64,000 nt of DNA, taken from positions 186,001-250,000 of the forward strand of contig JAKSNH010000001.1 in NCBI GenBank assembly GCA_024399955.1. The letters are read 5' to 3'. The position numbers and the translations under genes were made by a program. The notes beneath the pieces are model-generated. The model was not told the origin of the DNA and ran no database searches. It saw only the letters and a program-made list of their open reading frames with translations. Source of the DNA: Paludibacteraceae bacterium. Its GTDB lineage: Bacteria > Bacteroidota > Bacteroidia > Bacteroidales > Paludibacteraceae. Numbering within the stretch: position 1 is the first letter of the stretch; every line of letters begins with the position of its first letter. This document shows, piece by piece, positions 41,995 through 50,803 of this stretch.

Positions 41995-42894
41995 ATGAAA
42001 CCAACATTGTTTATTTTGGCTGCCGGAATGGGTAGCCGTTATGGAGGCTTAAAGCAGATTGATGGTCTGGGACCTAATGGCGAAACCATTATGGATTATA
42101 GCGTTTTTGACGCTATGCGTGCAGGATTTGGTAAGGTGGTGTTCGTTATCCGCAAGGATTTTGAAGAGGACTTCAAAACGGTGGTTCTCAGTAAGTATGC
42201 TGATAAAGTACCATGCGAGATTTGCTTCCAATCCATAGATAAGGTTCCTGCAGGATTCCCCATCAACCCTGAGCGCACAAAGCCTTGGGGTACTAACCAT
42301 GCCGTGTTGATGGCTAAGGATATCATTAAAGAGCCTTTTGCGGTTATCAACGCCGATGACTTCTATGGCAAGGAGTCATTCCAAGTGCTCGCGGATTACC
42401 TCAAGAGTATTGAAGGAACACAAGGTAAATGGTGCATGATTGGTTATCGTGTCCAAAACACACTTAGCGAGAATGGTACCGTTAGCCGTGGCGTATGCTC
42501 TACCGATTCCAAGGGCTTTCTGGCCGATGTGGTGGAACGTACTAAGATTGAAGAAAAAGCCGGCAAAATCGTTTATACCGAGGACAATGTAGATACTGAG
42601 ATTCCACTTAATACACCTGTTTCCATGAATATGTGGGGATTCACACCGGAATACTTTGCTTATGCCGAAGAGGGGTTCAAAGCCTTCTTAAAAGAGAATG
42701 GTCAGGAACTTAAAAAAGAGTTTTATATCCCAACGTTAGTGAATGATATGATTGTGGCAGGTAAGGCTACTTGCCAAGTATTAGATACACCCAGTAAGTG
42801 GTTCGGTGTCACCTATGCCGAGGATAGACCGCAGTTTATACTCAAGATAAACGAATTGGTTAAAAACGGCGTCTATCCAAATAAACTATTTTAA
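41995..42894 (+). CDS. Sugar-phosphate nucleotidyltransferase (NTP_transferase family)
   Basis: A 299-aa cytosolic enzyme. N-terminal Rossmann signature LFILAAGMGSRYGGLKQIDGLGPNGETIMDYS with the GxGxR and Lys of the active site, and VINADDFYGKESF with the metal-binding Asp. It is followed 11 nt later by galE, and manA is further on, so a nucleotide-sugar role (glucose-1-phosphate to UDP- or dTDP-sugar type) is likely; the exact sugar is unknown. The family is commonly annotated only as nucleotidyltransferase in Bacteroidota. Confidence 0.85.
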   Translation: MKPTLFILAAGMGSRYGGLKQIDGLGPNGETIMDYSVFDAMRAGFGKVVFVIRKDFEEDFKTVVLSKYADKVPCEICFQSIDKVPAGFPINPERTKPWGTNHAVLMAKDIIKEPFAVINADDFYGKESFQVLADYLKSIEGTQGKWCMIGYRVQNTLSENGTVSRGVCSTDSKGFLADVVERTKIEEKAGKIVYTEDNVDTEIPLNTPVSMNMWGFTPEYFAYAEEGFKAFLKENGQELKKEFYIPTLVNDMIVAGKATCQVLDTPSKWFGVTYAEDRPQFILKINELVKNGVYPNKLF

Positions 42895-42905
42895 TTCATT
42901 ACTTT

Positions 42906-43937
42906 ATGGCAAGAATACTTGTAACAGGAGGAACCGGCTATATCGGCTCGCATACCGTGGTTTGCTTGATGCAGCAAGGGTATGATGTGGTTATTGTGGA
43001 TAACTTAAGTAATAGTAATATAGAGGTTCTGGATGGTATAGAAAAGATTGTAGGTCGCCGACCGGATTTTGAGAATGTCAATTGCAACGACTACGTCAAT
43101 ATGGAACGCGTATTTACGCAGTATCCGGATATCCAAGCAGTCATTCATTTTGCAGCTAGCAAGGCTGTAGGCGAATCGGTGGAACAACCGCTGATGTACT
43201 ATCGCAATAACTTAGGTTCGTTAGTGACTATATTGGAGTTGATGTTGGTGCATAATGTGCCACATATCGTCTTCTCTAGTTCATGTACTGTGTATGGACA
43301 GCCGGATAAGGCCCATCTCCCTGTAGATGAAACTGCTCCTATCCAAAAGGCTTTATCGCCTTATGGCAATACCAAGCAAATAAACGAAGAGATTATCTGC
43401 GATACATGCCACGCCAATGCTAATCTACATGCGATTATCTTACGTTACTTCAACCCGATTGGTGCTCATCCATCTGCTTTGATAGGTGAACTGCCTAATG
43501 GGGTGCCTAATAACCTGCTGCCTTTTGTGACCCAAACAGCAGCCGGATTACGCGACAAACTGCGAGTATTTGGTAACGACTACAATACGCCTGATGGTTC
43601 ATGCATCCGGGACTATATCTATGTTGTGGACCTAGCTAAGGCTCACGTTAAAGCCGTTGAACGCATGTTGGCTGGTCTGCCTACAGACCAAGTCGAGGTC
43701 TTTAACTTAGGTACAGGACGCGGATTGAGCGTCTTAGAGATTCTGCGCACATTTATTAAAGTGTCCGGCATTCATATCAAGTATGAGATTGTAGGCCGTC
43801 GCGAAGGAGATATAGAGCAAGTATGGGCGAACCCCAAGAAAGCAAATGAAGTATTGGGTTGGAAGGCCGATACACCAATCGAAGATGTGTTGCGTAGTGC
43901 GTGGAACTGGGAGAAGAAACTGCGTGGTATAGAATAA
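42906..43937 (+). CDS. galE: UDP-glucose 4-epimerase
   Basis: Interconverts UDP-glucose and UDP-galactose with bound NAD. 343 aa. NAD motif VTGGTGYIGSHTVV, HFAASKAVGESV, SSSCTVYG with the catalytic Ser/Thr, and YGNTKQINEEII with the catalytic Tyr/Lys pair; YFNPIGAHPSALIGE and NLGTGRGLSVLEI are typical of GalE. It is placed between a nucleotidyltransferase gene and manA, giving a small sugar-nucleotide operon for surface glycans. Confidence 0.96.
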   Translation: MARILVTGGTGYIGSHTVVCLMQQGYDVVIVDNLSNSNIEVLDGIEKIVGRRPDFENVNCNDYVNMERVFTQYPDIQAVIHFAASKAVGESVEQPLMYYRNNLGSLVTILELMLVHNVPHIVFSSSCTVYGQPDKAHLPVDETAPIQKALSPYGNTKQINEEIICDTCHANANLHAIILRYFNPIGAHPSALIGELPNGVPNNLLPFVTQTAAGLRDKLRVFGNDYNTPDGSCIRDYIYVVDLAKAHVKAVERMLAGLPTDQVEVFNLGTGRGLSVLEILRTFIKVSGIHIKYEIVGRREGDIEQVWANPKKANEVLGWKADTPIEDVLRSAWNWEKKLRGIE

Positions 43938-43953
43938 ATGACTGATTATAACT

Positions 43954-44883
43954 ATGTTATATCCACTTAAATTCAAACCTATTGTTAAACCCAAAGTATG
44001 GGGGCAGGAGAGTTGGATAATCAGCGCCTATAATAATGAACAAACAGTTGTAGAAAACGGCTTTTTGGCAGGAAATACATTAGGTGAACTGATAGAGATT
44101 TATATGGACGAACTGGTGGGAGGTGCTATCTACCAAATATTTGGTGATGAATTTCCATTACTCTTCAAAACGATTGATGCGCAGGACGATTTGAGTGTTC
44201 AGGTGCACCCTGATGATATGGCGGCTGCTGAAGTAGAGCAGTTAGGCAAGAGCGAGATGTGGTATGTATCCCATGCAGACCCTCAGGCCTCTATCATATT
44301 AGGCTTTAATCGTGCCACCAATCGTGAAGAAGTGGCAACCAGCCTCGAACAAGATACCATCATGGATACCTTGCAAATCGTTCCGGTTCAGCAAGGCGAT
44401 GTGGCTTTTGTAGAAGCAGGATTAGTGCATGCCCTGCGTAAAGGCACACAAGTGGTGGAAATCCAACAATCCAGCGACTTGACCTACCGTTTATATGATT
44501 ATCGCCGTCCTGGATTAGATGGCCAACTCCGAGAATTGCATGTTGATCAGGCACTCAACTGCCTTAACTACGATGCCAAAACGGATCCGCTCGTCAATTA
44601 CGATAATCCGGTTAACTCAGCTGTCTCGCTGGTCGAAGATGAGCATTTCTGCACGAATATACTGCATTTCGATAAGTCTATCCATCGCGATTATGATGAG
44701 TTAGATAGTTTTGTTGTCTATGTCTGTGTGGAAGGACAAGTGCGTGTTGAAGCCTTGGATGGAGAGGAAGGCGAATCGATTACTCTAATGAATGGAGAAG
44801 CTGTGCTGATACCGGCATCGCTGAAAGATATACGATTAACCCCTGACGGTAATGCCAAGGTGTTAGAAGTATATGTCATTTAA
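43954..44883 (+). CDS. manA: Class I mannose-6-phosphate isomerase
   Basis: Zinc enzyme converting fructose-6-phosphate and mannose-6-phosphate, 309 aa. The cupin core shows FPLLFKTIDAQDDLSVQVHPDD with the metal-binding Gln/His, GKSEMWYV with Glu, FVEAGLVHALRKGTQVVEIQ with the second His, and a catalytic-site YDYRRPG loop. It closes the sugar operon. Its stop TAA abuts the converging rsmD stop so that the two stops form TAATTA, with no spacer. Confidence 0.94.
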   Translation: MLYPLKFKPIVKPKVWGQESWIISAYNNEQTVVENGFLAGNTLGELIEIYMDELVGGAIYQIFGDEFPLLFKTIDAQDDLSVQVHPDDMAAAEVEQLGKSEMWYVSHADPQASIILGFNRATNREEVATSLEQDTIMDTLQIVPVQQGDVAFVEAGLVHALRKGTQVVEIQQSSDLTYRLYDYRRPGLDGQLRELHVDQALNCLNYDAKTDPLVNYDNPVNSAVSLVEDEHFCTNILHFDKSIHRDYDELDSFVVYVCVEGQVRVEALDGEEGESITLMNGEAVLIPASLKDIRLTPDGNAKVLEVYVI

Positions 44884-45411
44884 TTAGTTTTGAAAAAACG
44901 AAAAGTGAACACTTCCGTAGATGCGCGTCTCAATCCATTTGGGATGCGCATTAAAATTATTATCCTTGCCGTGCTCTAAAACAAACAATCCGTCCTGCTT
45001 GAGCAAAGGCAATACCAAGTCCGGCAGGGTAGGTATCTTGTCTAAGGCGTAGGGCGGATCAGCAAAGATAAAGTCATAACGTGCCTGACAAGCATGTATG
45101 AACTTAAAGACATCGCTACGCACCAGCGTCAAGTTTTTGATTCCTAATTGTTTGCAGACGGATAGAATGTAATTCTGCTGAGTGTGGGCCAACTCGATAG
45201 AGGTGACTGAACGAGCGCCGCGGGAAACAAACTCCAATCCGATACCGCCTGTGCCGGCAAAAAGATCCAGCATATCAATATCCTCAAAGTCAATGCGATT
45301 ATTCAGTAAATTGAATAAACTCTCCTTGGCAAAATCCGTTGTTGGTCTTGCTGTGATATTTTTAGGGGGCGTCATTCGGCGCCCCCCATATATTCCGGAA
45401 ATGATTCTCAT
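44884..45411 (-). CDS. rsmD: 16S rRNA (guanine-966-N2)-methyltransferase RsmD
   Basis: Methylates G966 of 16S rRNA. 175 aa from the ATG at 45411 (MRIISGIYGGRRMTPP); the open frame 20 codons upstream overlaps the gene above and lacks family similarity. SAM-binding block DMLDLFAGTGGIGLEFVSRGA and catalytic motif IV FADPPYAL (xPPY) are present. Fourteen bases separate it from the upstream membrane-protein gene, so the two are probably co-transcribed from 46238-46269. Confidence 0.93.
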   Translation of the reverse strand: MRIISGIYGGRRMTPPKNITARPTTDFAKESLFNLLNNRIDFEDIDMLDLFAGTGGIGLEFVSRGARSVTSIELAHTQQNYILSVCKQLGIKNLTLVRSDVFKFIHACQARYDFIFADPPYALDKIPTLPDLVLPLLKQDGLFVLEHGKDNNFNAHPKWIETRIYGSVHFSFFQN

Positions 45412-45424
45412 CTCATCATCTACG

Positions 45425-46183
45425 TTATTCCCAGTTTCCTGCGTTGTTATTTGGAGCCTCAATGCTACCAATCTTCAGTCCGGGATAATGCTCCAGCTTA
45501 GTCTCTTTGTCAATCAGGTTAACGCGTTCCTGATCATCCAAGTCTGCCAGATACGTGTTGTAATGTGCGCGAACCTCAATCAGAGGCACTTTAATACCTT
45601 GTGAAGTGGTGTAGTCATTGTTCACTTCGGTCTCAAAGCGAAGCTTGTTGGTATAAGGAATATACGTGATTTGAGCCACGTTCTCTGCTGTATATTCGCC
45701 TTTGTACAACGTCTCAATCATGTTCTTATAAATAGTATCACGACGGAAACCATTCAGGCCATTAATTTGTACATCTCTGTCGTTCTCCCAGATATAAGCA
45801 TATAACTGGTCTTTGTCATCAATTTTCAACTTAGCAGCAGCCTTAGCCAATGCTTTCTCTAAGATACGCGTAGCCTTCAACTCGGTCAAACCAGCTTCTA
45901 ACTGCTTATCCGTCAAACTTCCTTCCTTCATCACCTCTTTCTTAGGGGTGTTCAGCAGGAACAGAATTAACGAATCCAAATCGCCTTGGTAGCGACCGTT
46001 AACAAGTTTAAACTCAGCCTCTGCGGCACGAATGTTAACCAGATTTTTAACAACAGCTACTTCGCGCTCCGCACGCTTCTGCTCAAAACGAATAGGGGTA
46101 ACTACGCTGTCAATGCATACATATACCAAGAAGATACATGCAATACCCAACAAAACAGAATAGGATACTTTTGGATTTTTCAT
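45425..46183 (-). CDS. Membrane-anchored protein with pseudopilin-like segment, unknown
   Basis: A 252-aa protein with one N-terminal transmembrane helix (VSYSVLLGIACIFLVYVCIDSVV) and a soluble body. Residues about 46-75 (NLVNIRAAEAEFKLVNGRYQGDLDSL) resemble the helix-and-loop of type II secretion pseudopilins (GspG-type), but there is no prepilin peptidase site, so the resemblance may be chance. The rest is charged and helical. It lies upstream of rsmD in the same operon, behind its own interleaved promoter. Function unknown. Confidence 0.8.
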   Translation of the reverse strand: MKNPKVSYSVLLGIACIFLVYVCIDSVVTPIRFEQKRAEREVAVVKNLVNIRAAEAEFKLVNGRYQGDLDSLILFLLNTPKKEVMKEGSLTDKQLEAGLTELKATRILEKALAKAAAKLKIDDKDQLYAYIWENDRDVQINGLNGFRRDTIYKNMIETLYKGEYTAENVAQITYIPYTNKLRFETEVNNDYTTSQGIKVPLIEVRAHYNTYLADLDDQERVNLIDKETKLEHYPGLKIGSIEAPNNNAGNWE

Positions 46184-46237
46184 ATTAAAAAGTAGATTTA
46201 GTTACGATTATAGTGCCTCTTTTTCAAAAAGGACGTG

Positions 46238-46269
46238 CAAAGATACACTTTTTTTTGGATATATGCAAA
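46238..46269 (-). promoter_or_regulatory. Promoter of rsmD operon, interleaved with divergent promoter
   Basis: Minus strand: TTTG at 46269-46266, 20-nt spacer, TATCTTTG at 46245-46238. Confidence 0.85.
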
Positions 46270-46285
46270 TTTTTTTGTAATTTTG
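46254..46285 (+). promoter_or_regulatory. Promoter of the regulatory-domain protein/recR operon, interleaved
   Basis: TTTG at 46254-46257, 20-nt spacer, TAATTTTG at 46278-46285. Confidence 0.85.
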
Positions 46286-46312
46286 CGCTGAATTTATTGA
46301 AAAAGACGATTG

Positions 46313-47566
46313 ATGATGTTTCGTTTTATATATCAACGGGCATTTATAGTGGTTAGTCTGCTGCTTGTTTTTGCTTCTATGTCGGCTTCTTTATACCAAG
46401 GAAGGGTGGTGGATGAGCAAGGTCAAGCTTTGGGCTACACTTCTATTTATTTGAAGCAGGCGCCTATCTATGGTACGGCTACCAATACGGACGGTTACTT
46501 TGTACTGGACGTAGATGCTGATTCGGCTTCGTCACTCGTGCTTTCCTGCATAGGATATGCTACTCAAGAGTTGCCACTCGCTACCTTCGCTCAAGCGGAT
46601 GCCATAGTTACCTTGTCCGAGCAGCCTGTTTTACTGACTCCTACCACAGTGGAAGCTAAGAAAACGCGTCAGTCTAAACGTAAGAAAAAAGCCGCTATCT
46701 TGCATGAGATATATACTCAATTGCAGGCCGAATGCCCCTCGCAACCTGTTCAATATAACATTGTGAGTGATATTCGTATGGATGCTAAGAACTCACCATG
46801 GGGCATGGAGCAGATGATTGGGGAGGTTATCCAAATTCCTTCTTCCGATGTTACCTTGCCGGATAGTATTCAGTTTATTGGCAAGTACTGCAAACGCTAC
46901 TGCGATTCGTTAGTGCGTCAGCATGCGGATCGGCTATTGGGAGAGGAGCAGGATAAGAGACGGCAATATATCGCGCAGTCGATTGATTCTGGTATGATTG
47001 TGCATCGTGAGATATGGAAACTCTCGCAGATAGACAAGTCGGCCTTGTTAGATTTGAGCGACGAACTATCGCGATGGACGATGACTAAACCCGATAATAA
47101 GCACGCCTTATTAACATACACGCGCAAGCGCGACTACTTCTTAGGGATTGTTAAAGTGGTTGAGTCTCAGAACTTATTGGTGGATCATTCGGCATCACTA
47201 CAGACGTACATGCAGGATATACATGTTAAACTCTTCTTGCCCTTTAGTATTCGAATCAAGGACAGCGACTTAGAGTGGCTCAACCTGCTGAATATGGATG
47301 ACGAACGGATTGATAAATTCCGTCTCAAGAAAGCTGATTTTACGATTCATTTTGAAACGCAATATACGCATCATGGCGACCTGTTGGTGCCTAAGCAAAA
47401 GAGCGCTTTGGTGGAGGGCTGGCTGGAGGATAAGAACAAAGTTCAGCTACCTTGCAGGTTCCGTGGTGTACAATACATTACCGATATTCAAACCGATGAT
47501 GTCCGTCCTTTGCCCAACTATAGTAAGCGAAGCAAAGTGGCGCGTGTAATAGTACCTATTTATTAG
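46313..47566 (+). CDS. Exported protein with carboxypeptidase-regulatory-like domain
   Basis: About 417 aa with a signal peptide ([19 protein letters not shown]), then a carboxypeptidase-regulatory-like fold ([22 protein letters not shown]...[15 protein letters not shown]...[15 protein letters not shown], residues about 28-100), a basic patch ([13 protein letters not shown]) and a long region of unknown structure. This N-terminal domain is typical of outer-membrane proteins of Bacteroidota, but no receptor barrel or plug was recognised. ATG at 46313 or 46316. The start of recR follows after one base. Function unknown. Confidence 0.8.
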   Translation: MMFRFIYQRAFIVVSLLLVFASMSASLYQGRVVDEQGQALGYTSIYLKQAPIYGTATNTDGYFVLDVDADSASSLVLSCIGYATQELPLATFAQADAIVTLSEQPVLLTPTTVEAKKTRQSKRKKKAAILHEIYTQLQAECPSQPVQYNIVSDIRMDAKNSPWGMEQMIGEVIQIPSSDVTLPDSIQFIGKYCKRYCDSLVRQHADRLLGEEQDKRRQYIAQSIDSGMIVHREIWKLSQIDKSALLDLSDELSRWTMTKPDNKHALLTYTRKRDYFLGIVKVVESQNLLVDHSASLQTYMQDIHVKLFLPFSIRIKDSDLEWLNLLNMDDERIDKFRLKKADFTIHFETQYTHHGDLLVPKQKSALVEGWLEDKNKVQLPCRFRGVQYITDIQTDDVRPLPNYSKRSKVARVIVPIY

Positions 47567-47567
47567 A

Positions 47568-48197
47568 ATGAACGAATATCCAAGTATATTATTAGGCGAA
47601 GCCGTCAATCAGTTTGCTTCTCTTCCTGGAATGGGACGTAAGTCGGCGTTGCGCCATGTGTTGGCACTCTTGCGGCGTTCGGATGCCGAGGTTGAGCAGT
47701 TTACTTTGTCTATTTCCAAACTCAAAAAGGACATTAAATACTGCCGCCAATGCCATAATATTAGTGACCAAGAACTCTGTCCCATCTGTTCCGGACTGCA
47801 TCGCGACCGTTCTACGGTCTGTGTTGTGGAGAATATCCGAGATGTGATGTCGATTGAAAATACCGGTCAGTATAACGGCTTATACCACGTCTTAGGCGGA
47901 GTCATCTCGCCCATGGATGGCATTGGACCTAAGGAACTGGAGATAGACTCACTCATGGCGCGTATTGTGCCTGAGCACCTGCAGGAAATTATATTGGCAT
48001 TGCCTACTACCATGGAAGGGGATACCACGAATTTCTATATCTATCGCAAAATCCAGAATATGCAGTCTGAGGCGGCTATCCCAGACCTTAAGGTTAGTCA
48101 AATTGCACGAGGTGTGGCAGTCGGAAATGATATTGAATATACCGACGAAATAACATTAGGTCGATCTATCTTAAATCGAACCGAGTATAAGGGTTAA
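47568..48197 (+). CDS. recR: Recombination mediator protein RecR
   Basis: Acts with RecF/RecO in gap repair and RecA loading. 209 aa, normal length. Helix-hairpin-helix [17 protein letters not shown]; zinc finger CRQCHN...CPIC; Toprim domain [38 protein letters not shown]; and the C-terminal Walker-like region [19 protein letters not shown]. It follows the regulatory-domain gene with one base between them. Confidence 0.97.
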   Translation: MNEYPSILLGEAVNQFASLPGMGRKSALRHVLALLRRSDAEVEQFTLSISKLKKDIKYCRQCHNISDQELCPICSGLHRDRSTVCVVENIRDVMSIENTGQYNGLYHVLGGVISPMDGIGPKELEIDSLMARIVPEHLQEIILALPTTMEGDTTNFYIYRKIQNMQSEAAIPDLKVSQIARGVAVGNDIEYTDEITLGRSILNRTEYKG

Positions 48198-48215
48198 AAT
48201 AAAATCAATCTATAT

Positions 48216-48650
48216 ATGAAACGCTTGAATCTTTATTATTATGGCATGTTGGTGCTGGCAGTTATAGCTGCTACAGTCACGTATTTCTTGATTATGAAGG
48301 ATATCGTTCTGCCGATTGATCCGCTTAGTGTGCCGGGGCAGGTTATCCAATACATCATCATCTTAGATGCTATTGTATCGATACCGTTAGGTTTATGGCT
48401 GCATAAGCGTGTATGTACGCGCCTTGCGCAACAGGATGAGTCGGAACAGCGCACCCAAGCCTATTATCGTTCTGCGGCTCGCCGTATCTTTATGGTCAGT
48501 AACGCCATGGTGTTGGGCATCGCGGCTTTCTACCTCATGGGAGGCTATATGTCGATGCTATGGCTCGCCGGAATATCGGCGATTGGATGGTACTTCACCA
48601 AACCGACCGAGAAAAAGATGTTTATGGAACTGCAACCTGAGCAGTATTGA
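48216..48650 (+). CDS. Small integral membrane protein, unknown function
   Basis: A 144-aa protein with four predicted membrane helices (YYGMLVLAVIAATVTYFLIM; VIQYIIILDAIVSIPLGLWL; MVSNAMVLGIAAFYLMGG; MSMLWLAGISAIGWYF) joined by short basic loops. No family was recognised. It lies 18 nt after recR and 24 nt before a HAD-like gene in the same orientation, so it is likely part of the recR transcript. Confidence 0.85.
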   Translation: MKRLNLYYYGMLVLAVIAATVTYFLIMKDIVLPIDPLSVPGQVIQYIIILDAIVSIPLGLWLHKRVCTRLAQQDESEQRTQAYYRSAARRIFMVSNAMVLGIAAFYLMGGYMSMLWLAGISAIGWYFTKPTEKKMFMELQPEQY

Positions 48651-48674
48651 TATTGACTTTTAAACGCTAATGAT

Positions 48675-49097
48675 ATGACGATAGCCGTTGATTTTGATGG
48701 AACCATAGTGGAACATGCTTATCCGCAGATAGGTAAGCCCATTCCTTTTGCTACCGAAACGCTTAAACAACTCATTAAAGAAGGACACCAAGTCATCTTA
48801 TGGTCCGTGCGTGAAGGAGACTTACTCAAACAAGCCGTTGATTATTGCCACGAGCGTGGTGTGGATTTTTATGCGGTCAATACCAATTTCCCGGGCGAGG
48901 AGAACATCCATGATGGTTTGACGGCGCATAAACTGACGGCAGATCTCTTTATTGACGACCGCAACTTAGGTGGATTGCCGGAGTGGGGTGTTATCTACCA
49001 AATGATTCATTCGGGACGTCCCTATACGCCGTATCAAAATACGATTCCGCAGGAGATTCCTGTTAAGAAAAACTGGTTACAAAAATTGCTATCATGA
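48675..49097 (+). CDS. Small HAD-like hydrolase
   Basis: 140 aa. N-terminal nucleophile motif IAVDFDGTIVEH (DxDGT), motif II LWSVREGD, and a late Asp pair FIDDRNLGG for magnesium. It lacks a large cap domain, so it may act on phosphorylated macromolecules or small nucleotides. Related uncharacterised proteins occur widely in Bacteroidales. It overlaps the following acetyltransferase gene by four bases (ATGA). Confidence 0.88.
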   Translation: MTIAVDFDGTIVEHAYPQIGKPIPFATETLKQLIKEGHQVILWSVREGDLLKQAVDYCHERGVDFYAVNTNFPGEENIHDGLTAHKLTADLFIDDRNLGGLPEWGVIYQMIHSGRPYTPYQNTIPQEIPVKKNWLQKLLS

Positions 49098-49588
49098 TTA
49101 CCTTGCGCAAAATAGAACCAACCGATTTGCCTTTCCTCTACCAATGGGAGAATGATGCTTCTGCATGGGCTGACGGCTCCAATCATAATCCGCTTAGTCA
49201 GCAGGACTTGCGGGACTATATCGCTAATACCACCGGAGATATTTACAGGGATGGGCAACTGCGATTGATGATTGTGCAAGATGGAGTTACGGTAGGTTGT
49301 GCCGACTTGTTTGATTTGGATATTCGTAATCGTCGTGCTGCAATTGGTTTATACCTCGCGCCTGAGTATAGAGGGCAAGGGTGGGGGGCTCAAGCCATGG
49401 ACCAATTGGAGCAATATGCGTTTAGATTTTTGCATTTGCGCCTCATTTATGCGGTGGTGGCAGAAACGAATCTTTCCTGCCGTAAAATCTACGAAGATAG
49501 AAGATATTTGCGCTCATCTCCTCTTCGCCACTGGACCCTTGAGTCTGATGCTGTCATCTATTCCAAATTCTACGACCATGACGATTAA
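49094..49588 (+). CDS. GNAT-family N-acetyltransferase
   Basis: A 164-aa acyl-CoA-dependent transferase. The RimJ/RimL-type acetyl-CoA loop is GLYLAPEYRGQGWGAQAM (Q/RxxGxG/A pattern) near residue 96. The substrate is unknown; ribosomal protein or small-molecule amines are common. It overlaps the HAD gene by four bases and the MBL gene by 11, so translation may be coupled. Confidence 0.9.
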   Translation: MITLRKIEPTDLPFLYQWENDASAWADGSNHNPLSQQDLRDYIANTTGDIYRDGQLRLMIVQDGVTVGCADLFDLDIRNRRAAIGLYLAPEYRGQGWGAQAMDQLEQYAFRFLHLRLIYAVVAETNLSCRKIYEDRRYLRSSPLRHWTLESDAVIYSKFYDHDD

Positions 49589-50120
49589 GACTTTTTATTG
49601 CAATCCATATAGAGAATGCACGTATGTCGTGACCATCCAGGAGGGACAATGCCTCATGGTTGATCCGGGCATGTACGGAGAAAAAGAAGAGAAACGTGTG
49701 CAAGAATACTTGGATGAGAATAAACTAACTCCCGTTGCTATTCTGATTACACACTACCATCCGGACCATATATGCGGACTGGACTATATGAAGCAACATT
49801 ATCCCAATGCGTCGGTAATTGACACTCACCTCTCATCCACTCACCCTCTCACCCTCTCAACTCTCCAGATTATTCCTACTCCCGGGCATAAAGAGGATGC
49901 CGTATGTTTTTACTTTGAGGATGAAGGTATTATTTTCACCGGTGATACGTTGTTTATGGAGTCTGTCGGACGTACCGACCTACCGGGAGGTGATACGGTG
50001 GCGTTAATGCAGTCGCTCAAGAAATTAGAAGCGTTGCCAAAGGCTACGCAGGTCTATCCCGGACATGGATACCCTACAACCATTAAACATGAAATAGACC
50101 ACAACCCATACATGGGTTAA
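49578..50120 (+). CDS. Metallo-beta-lactamase-fold hydrolase (glyoxalase II-like)
   Basis: A 180-aa MBL-fold hydrolase from the ATG at 49578, overlapping the upstream gene by 11 bases; a longer open frame from 49299 is just a shadow of that gene. Zinc motif HxHxDH is THYHPDHICG; later ligands are TPGHKEDAV, FTGDTLFMESVGRTD and YPGHG. This is the glyoxalase-II-like layout without its C-terminal helical domain. The segment THLSSTHPLTLSTLQ, encoded by CTC-rich repeats (49826-49866), is unusual in this place and may be a repeat insertion. Confidence 0.9.
   Translation: MTIKTFYCNPYRECTYVVTIQEGQCLMVDPGMYGEKEEKRVQEYLDENKLTPVAILITHYHPDHICGLDYMKQHYPNASVIDTHLSSTHPLTLSTLQIIPTPGHKEDAVCFYFEDEGIIFTGDTLFMESVGRTDLPGGDTVALMQSLKKLEALPKATQVYPGHGYPTTIKHEIDHNPYMG
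49826..49866 (+). repeat. CTC-rich short repeat inside MBL gene
   Basis: Imperfect tandem units of 7-8 nt (TCACCCTC, TCAACTCTC, TCATCCAC) encode the Ser/Thr/Leu/Pro-rich stretch before the IIPTPGH strand. The same CTCAACTCTC flavour occurs in the spacer before prfA (2292-2314). Confidence 0.7.
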
Positions 50121-50158
50121 TAATTCCAATAGAACACACAACTAAATATATAAATGAT

Positions 50159-50764
50159 ATGAAAAAAGTAATTGTTATCGTCAACGTTCTCGTTGGTTTA
50201 ATTCTTATGGGCTGCCAAGGTCAATCAAATTCTTCTACTATGAAACAAGACAATGTGATTGAAAACATCCGCACACGTGTTTCGGTGCGTCAGTTTACTG
50301 GAGAGAAGATCACCGAAGAACAAATCCAGACATTACTCCAATGTGCTATGTCTGCTCCCAGTGCCATCAATCGTCAACCATGGGCCTTTATTGTGGTTAC
50401 AGAGGATAGTGTACTTGCCCAATTAGGTCAAGCCTTCCCTTACAGCCGTTGCGACCAACATCCGGCTATTGCTATCGTTCCTTGTGGTGATATGAGCAAA
50501 GCCATTGAGGATGAAGGACGTGATTTTTGGATTGATGATGTGAGTGCTGCTACTCAGAATATCTTGCTCGCAGCCCATTCTATGGGCTTAGGAGCCGTTT
50601 GGACCGGACTTTATCCTACCGAGCGTTATATGCAGGCACAGACGTTACTTGGACTGCCTGAACATATCATCCCTTTGTGCATCGTTCCTGTTGGCGTTCC
50701 TGCCGAACAGCCCGAGATTAAAGATAAATGGAATACGTCCAATATCCACTATAACCGCTGGTGA
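50159..50764 (+). CDS. Nitroreductase family protein with lipoprotein signal
   Basis: A 201-aa FMN-dependent nitroreductase-fold protein: ENIRTRVSVRQFTGEKITEEQIQTLLQCAMSAPSAINRQPWAFIVV is the typical N-terminal signature, and later GLGAVWTGLYP and IIPLCIVPVGVPAEQPEIKDKW. Unlike cytosolic relatives it begins with a lipoprotein signal (VLVGLILMGCQGQSN), with about 25 residues before the fold. If processed, the protein would sit in the envelope, which raises the question of where FMN and NAD(P)H come from. Lipoprotein nitroreductases do occur in Bacteroidales. Confidence 0.88.
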   Translation: MKKVIVIVNVLVGLILMGCQGQSNSSTMKQDNVIENIRTRVSVRQFTGEKITEEQIQTLLQCAMSAPSAINRQPWAFIVVTEDSVLAQLGQAFPYSRCDQHPAIAIVPCGDMSKAIEDEGRDFWIDDVSAATQNILLAAHSMGLGAVWTGLYPTERYMQAQTLLGLPEHIIPLCIVPVGVPAEQPEIKDKWNTSNIHYNRW

Positions 50765-50766
50765 TT

Positions 50767-50803
50767 CCTACTTGGCTACTTGGCTAATTCCTAATTGGCT
50801 AAT
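50767..50803 (+). repeat. CTAATTGG/CTACTTGG short tandem repeat
   Basis: After the nitroreductase stop the units CTACTTGG (x2), CTAATTC, CTAATTGG, CTAATTG follow in tandem. The same units are seen before the gene at 10027. Confidence 0.75.

Noticed and set aside
45425-46183. A true pseudopilin upstream of rsmD
   Set aside because: The GspG-like helix pattern lacks a prepilin cleavage site and no other secretion gene is near; similarity is local only.
49299-49577. Long N-terminal extension of the MBL hydrolase
   Set aside because: It is an out-of-frame shadow of the acetyltransferase gene, and the family start is at 49578.
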